Below, piece by piece: positions 62,276-64,000 of a DNA stretch of 64,000 nt. A program made the position numbers and the translations under genes. The stretch is from Fibrobacteraceae bacterium (GTDB lineage: Bacteria; Fibrobacterota; Fibrobacteria; Fibrobacterales; Fibrobacteraceae), in the NCBI GenBank assembly GCA_017631885.1, contig JAGBSH010000004.1:60104-124103 (forward strand). Reading direction: 5' to 3'. Each line of letters begins with the position of its first letter. Position 1 is the first letter of the stretch. The notes under the pieces are model-generated. The model was not told where the DNA came from. It ran no database searches and worked only from the letters and a program-made list of their open reading frames with translations.

Positions 62276-63310
62276 ATGCAAAAAGAGATTCATAAATTTT
62301 TAGATAATGCGATTGAACAAGGTGTTTTTCATAAAGCGGTAGTAGGGCTTATTTATCCGAATGGAGAAACATGCGTTATCGCCAAAAATGTTTCAGAAAA
62401 TGCTGTGTTTGATATAGCTTCTTTAACAAAGGTTTGCCCGACATCTACGATTGCTTTGCATTATATTTTAACCAAGAAATTAGATTTAAAGGCGCCGGTT
62501 TCTAAGTATCTAAAAAAATTCAATACAAATTATCAAGATGAAGTTTTGGTTTGGCATTTGCTAACGCATTCTTTAGATTATAGCGTGCCTATGAGTTCTT
62601 TGAAAGAAAAATCACCAGAAGAAATTTTGGATTTTCTTTTTAATTATCAATTTGAAAAACGCCCAGGGACACTGTTTAATTATGGTAATCCAGCAAGTAT
62701 TTTATTAGGCTTGATTCTTCAAGAAGTTTCTGGAAAACATTTAGATGTATTAGCAGAAGAAATGCTTTTTTTGCCCTTAGGCATGAATCGTTCGGGATTT
62801 TTTCCTTTGAAGAAAATGCCAAAAGAAGAAATTGTTCCGACAGAAATTTGTGCTTTTAGGAATCGAGAAATTCAAGGCGAAGTTCACGACGAAAGCGCGT
62901 TTGTTCTTCAAAAACTTTTCCCAGTTGGTTCGGCTGGTATGTTTTCAACAGTTCCAGATCTTTTGCGATTTTTAAAAATGCTTTTACAAGATGGAAAATT
63001 TGAAGGCAAACAAATTATTGCCCCAGGAATTTTAGAGATGATTTCAAAGAACGCCTTTGCTGAAAATTTATCGGCTTGTACCGCTCTTGGATTTGAATTA
63101 AATTCAGAAAAGTTTATGGGTAAATGTCATTCTCCAAAAACCTTTGGAAAAACTGGTTTCACAGGCGCAAGCCTTGTTGGAGATGCAGAAACGAAAGCAG
63201 GAATTATACTTCTTTCAGATTTCACTTACCCCAAAAGAGAAAGTTCTCCAGTTCGCATTAACGCAACAAGAGCAGAACTCGCCGATTTATTTTTTGAAAT
63301 AGTAGGGTAA
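62276..63310 (+). CDS. Serine hydrolase of the beta-lactamase/esterase family
   Basis: A 344-residue protein of the class-C-like serine hydrolase fold. The nucleophile motif is S-x-x-K in IASLTKVCP, the second is Y-x-N in FNYGNPASILLG, and the third (KTG-like) is GKTGFTGASL. HLLTHSLDYSVP also matches the family. It has no signal peptide, so it is more likely an esterase or a D-aminopeptidase/amidohydrolase-like enzyme than an antibiotic-resistance beta-lactamase. It is divergent from the Nudix gene. Confidence 0.87.
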   Translation: MQKEIHKFLDNAIEQGVFHKAVVGLIYPNGETCVIAKNVSENAVFDIASLTKVCPTSTIALHYILTKKLDLKAPVSKYLKKFNTNYQDEVLVWHLLTHSLDYSVPMSSLKEKSPEEILDFLFNYQFEKRPGTLFNYGNPASILLGLILQEVSGKHLDVLAEEMLFLPLGMNRSGFFPLKKMPKEEIVPTEICAFRNREIQGEVHDESAFVLQKLFPVGSAGMFSTVPDLLRFLKMLLQDGKFEGKQIIAPGILEMISKNAFAENLSACTALGFELNSEKFMGKCHSPKTFGKTGFTGASLVGDAETKAGIILLSDFTYPKRESSPVRINATRAELADLFFEIVG

Positions 63311-63369
63311 AAAAAGAACAAACTCTATTATCCTTATTCTCCCCAAAATTCTTGATATAAGGAGAATAT

Positions 63370-63981
63370 ATGATTTACGGATACATTAGGGTTAGCAGTG
63401 ACAAACAAACTGTAGAAAACCAACGTTTTGAAATTAACAATTTCTGCGCGAGAGAGAATCTCAAAATTGATGGGTGGATTGAAGAAACCATCAGTGGTAC
63501 AAAAGCCTATAATAAAAGGCAGCTTGGAACTCTTCTAAAACGAATTCAAAAAGATGATTTGATTATTTGTGCAGAATTGTCTCGTCTTGGTAGAAACCTA
63601 TTTATGATAATGGAGATTCTTAACATTTGCATGACAAAAGAGTGTAGAGTATGGACTATAAAAGACAATTATAGGCTTGGGGAAGATATTCAAAGCAAGG
63701 TCTTGGCTTTCGCTTTCGGATTATCAGCCGAAATAGAACGTAATCTTATTTCTCAACGTACCAGAGAAGCGCTGGCTCGAAAAAAGGCTGAGGGGGTTAT
63801 ACTTGGTCGTCCAAAAGGAAAAAAGAACTCTCCCAATAAATACAAATTGTCGGGTAAAGAGAATCTGATTAGAGAATTATTGCAAGTTGGTGTATCTAAA
63901 CGAAAAATAGCCAAAATATGCAAAGTGGATAGGAATACGTTATCTCGTTTTATCAATGATAGGCTTGATGCAGAAAATTGA
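63370..63981 (+). CDS. Serine recombinase (Mpi/Hin-like invertase or resolvase)
   Basis: A 203-residue small serine recombinase. The catalytic region is YGYIRVSSDKQTVENQRFEI (nucleophile Ser9), followed by TISGTKAYNKRQLGTLL, LSRLGRNLFMIMEIL, the Arg-rich EIERNLISQRTREALARKKA and a C-terminal helix-turn-helix (VSKRKIAKICKVDRNTLSRF). It resembles the Bacteroides Mpi group that inverts promoters as well as transposon resolvases. No inverted site pair was recognised next to it. ATTCTCC (about 63338) and GGAGAAT (63360) form an inverted repeat that contains its ribosome site. The gene ends near the window edge. Confidence 0.9.
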   Translation: MIYGYIRVSSDKQTVENQRFEINNFCARENLKIDGWIEETISGTKAYNKRQLGTLLKRIQKDDLIICAELSRLGRNLFMIMEILNICMTKECRVWTIKDNYRLGEDIQSKVLAFAFGLSAEIERNLISQRTREALARKKAEGVILGRPKGKKNSPNKYKLSGKENLIRELLQVGVSKRKIAKICKVDRNTLSRFINDRLDAEN

Positions 63982-64000
63982 GCGATTTTGTTCAGCAACA

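Noticed and set aside
62276..63310. Antibiotic-resistance beta-lactamase.
   Set aside because: There is no signal peptide for export and the motif set is that of the broad esterase/DD-peptidase-like family.

Overview
The window looks like a chromosome segment of a low-GC member of the Fibrobacterota (Fibrobacter-like gut or rumen fibre degrader). The evidence is a set of secreted plant-cell-wall enzymes with poly-serine linkers and type-IX-like C-terminal sorting tails (GH10 xylanase with CBM6, two GH5 enzymes, two GH44-like enzymes, a CE1-type esterase), together with a diderm envelope toolkit (lptC-lptA-lptB, waaA, LpoB-like lipoprotein, murJ) and sugar/acetate metabolism (glucokinase, acetate kinase). 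Base composition is mostly AT-rich, with a distinctly GC-richer island at about 36-39.3 kb.

Layout. 0-17 kb: polysaccharide-degradation region (GH44-like tail, M16 peptidase, GH10-CBM6, flavin reductase, Rpn-type nuclease, GH5 mannanase-like enzyme, phosphohexomutase, CE1 esterase, CBM11-GH5 lipoprotein, and a 1038-residue CBM11-like/cadherin-like surface protein). 17.4-20.4 kb: an array of small unrelated genes, nearly all on the minus strand, separated by eight copies of a ~35-bp motif; three of the genes sit behind almost identical 147-bp leaders. 20.8-28.2 kb: housekeeping genes (PAP2 phosphatase, ackA, glycosyltransferase, DUF4954 protein, small M48-like membrane protease, glutamate synthase small-subunit family). 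28.4-32.8 kb: an McrBC-type restriction locus with a DinD/BRO-like gene in the middle and a broken mcrC. 33-36 kb: zinc-ribbon protein and the folE-outer membrane protein-cotH operon.

36-39.6 kb: a GC-rich accessory island of three tandem paralogues sharing a leader and (in two) a phospholipase-D-like C-terminal domain but differing in their N-terminal domain (ORF6N or RhuM), followed by a HsdR/DinD chimera. 39.5-45.5 kb: argA, rpmB, and the ABC transporter-methyltransferase-waaA-ispH operon. 45.6 kb: tRNA-Glu. 46-47.7 kb: three tandem copies of an unknown membrane protein, one interrupted by a TAG codon. 47.8-54.2 kb: glk, azlCD and the lptC-lptA-lptB-rpoN operon. 54.2-54.6 kb: a cluster of REP-like repeats. 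54.6-64 kb: second GH44-like enzyme, murJ, LpoB-like and partner lipoproteins, acyltransferase, Nudix hydrolase, serine hydrolase and an Mpi-like serine recombinase.

The strongest candidate for an undescribed system is the small-gene array at 17.4-20.4 kb: variable single-gene units behind a constant leader and bounded by a short imperfect inverted repeat, which looks like an exchangeable gene-cassette locus. The second is the ORF6N/RhuM-PLD family, which swaps its N-terminal domain and carries in-frame palindromic insertions. All functional calls rest on motif recognition by eye; no database search was run.
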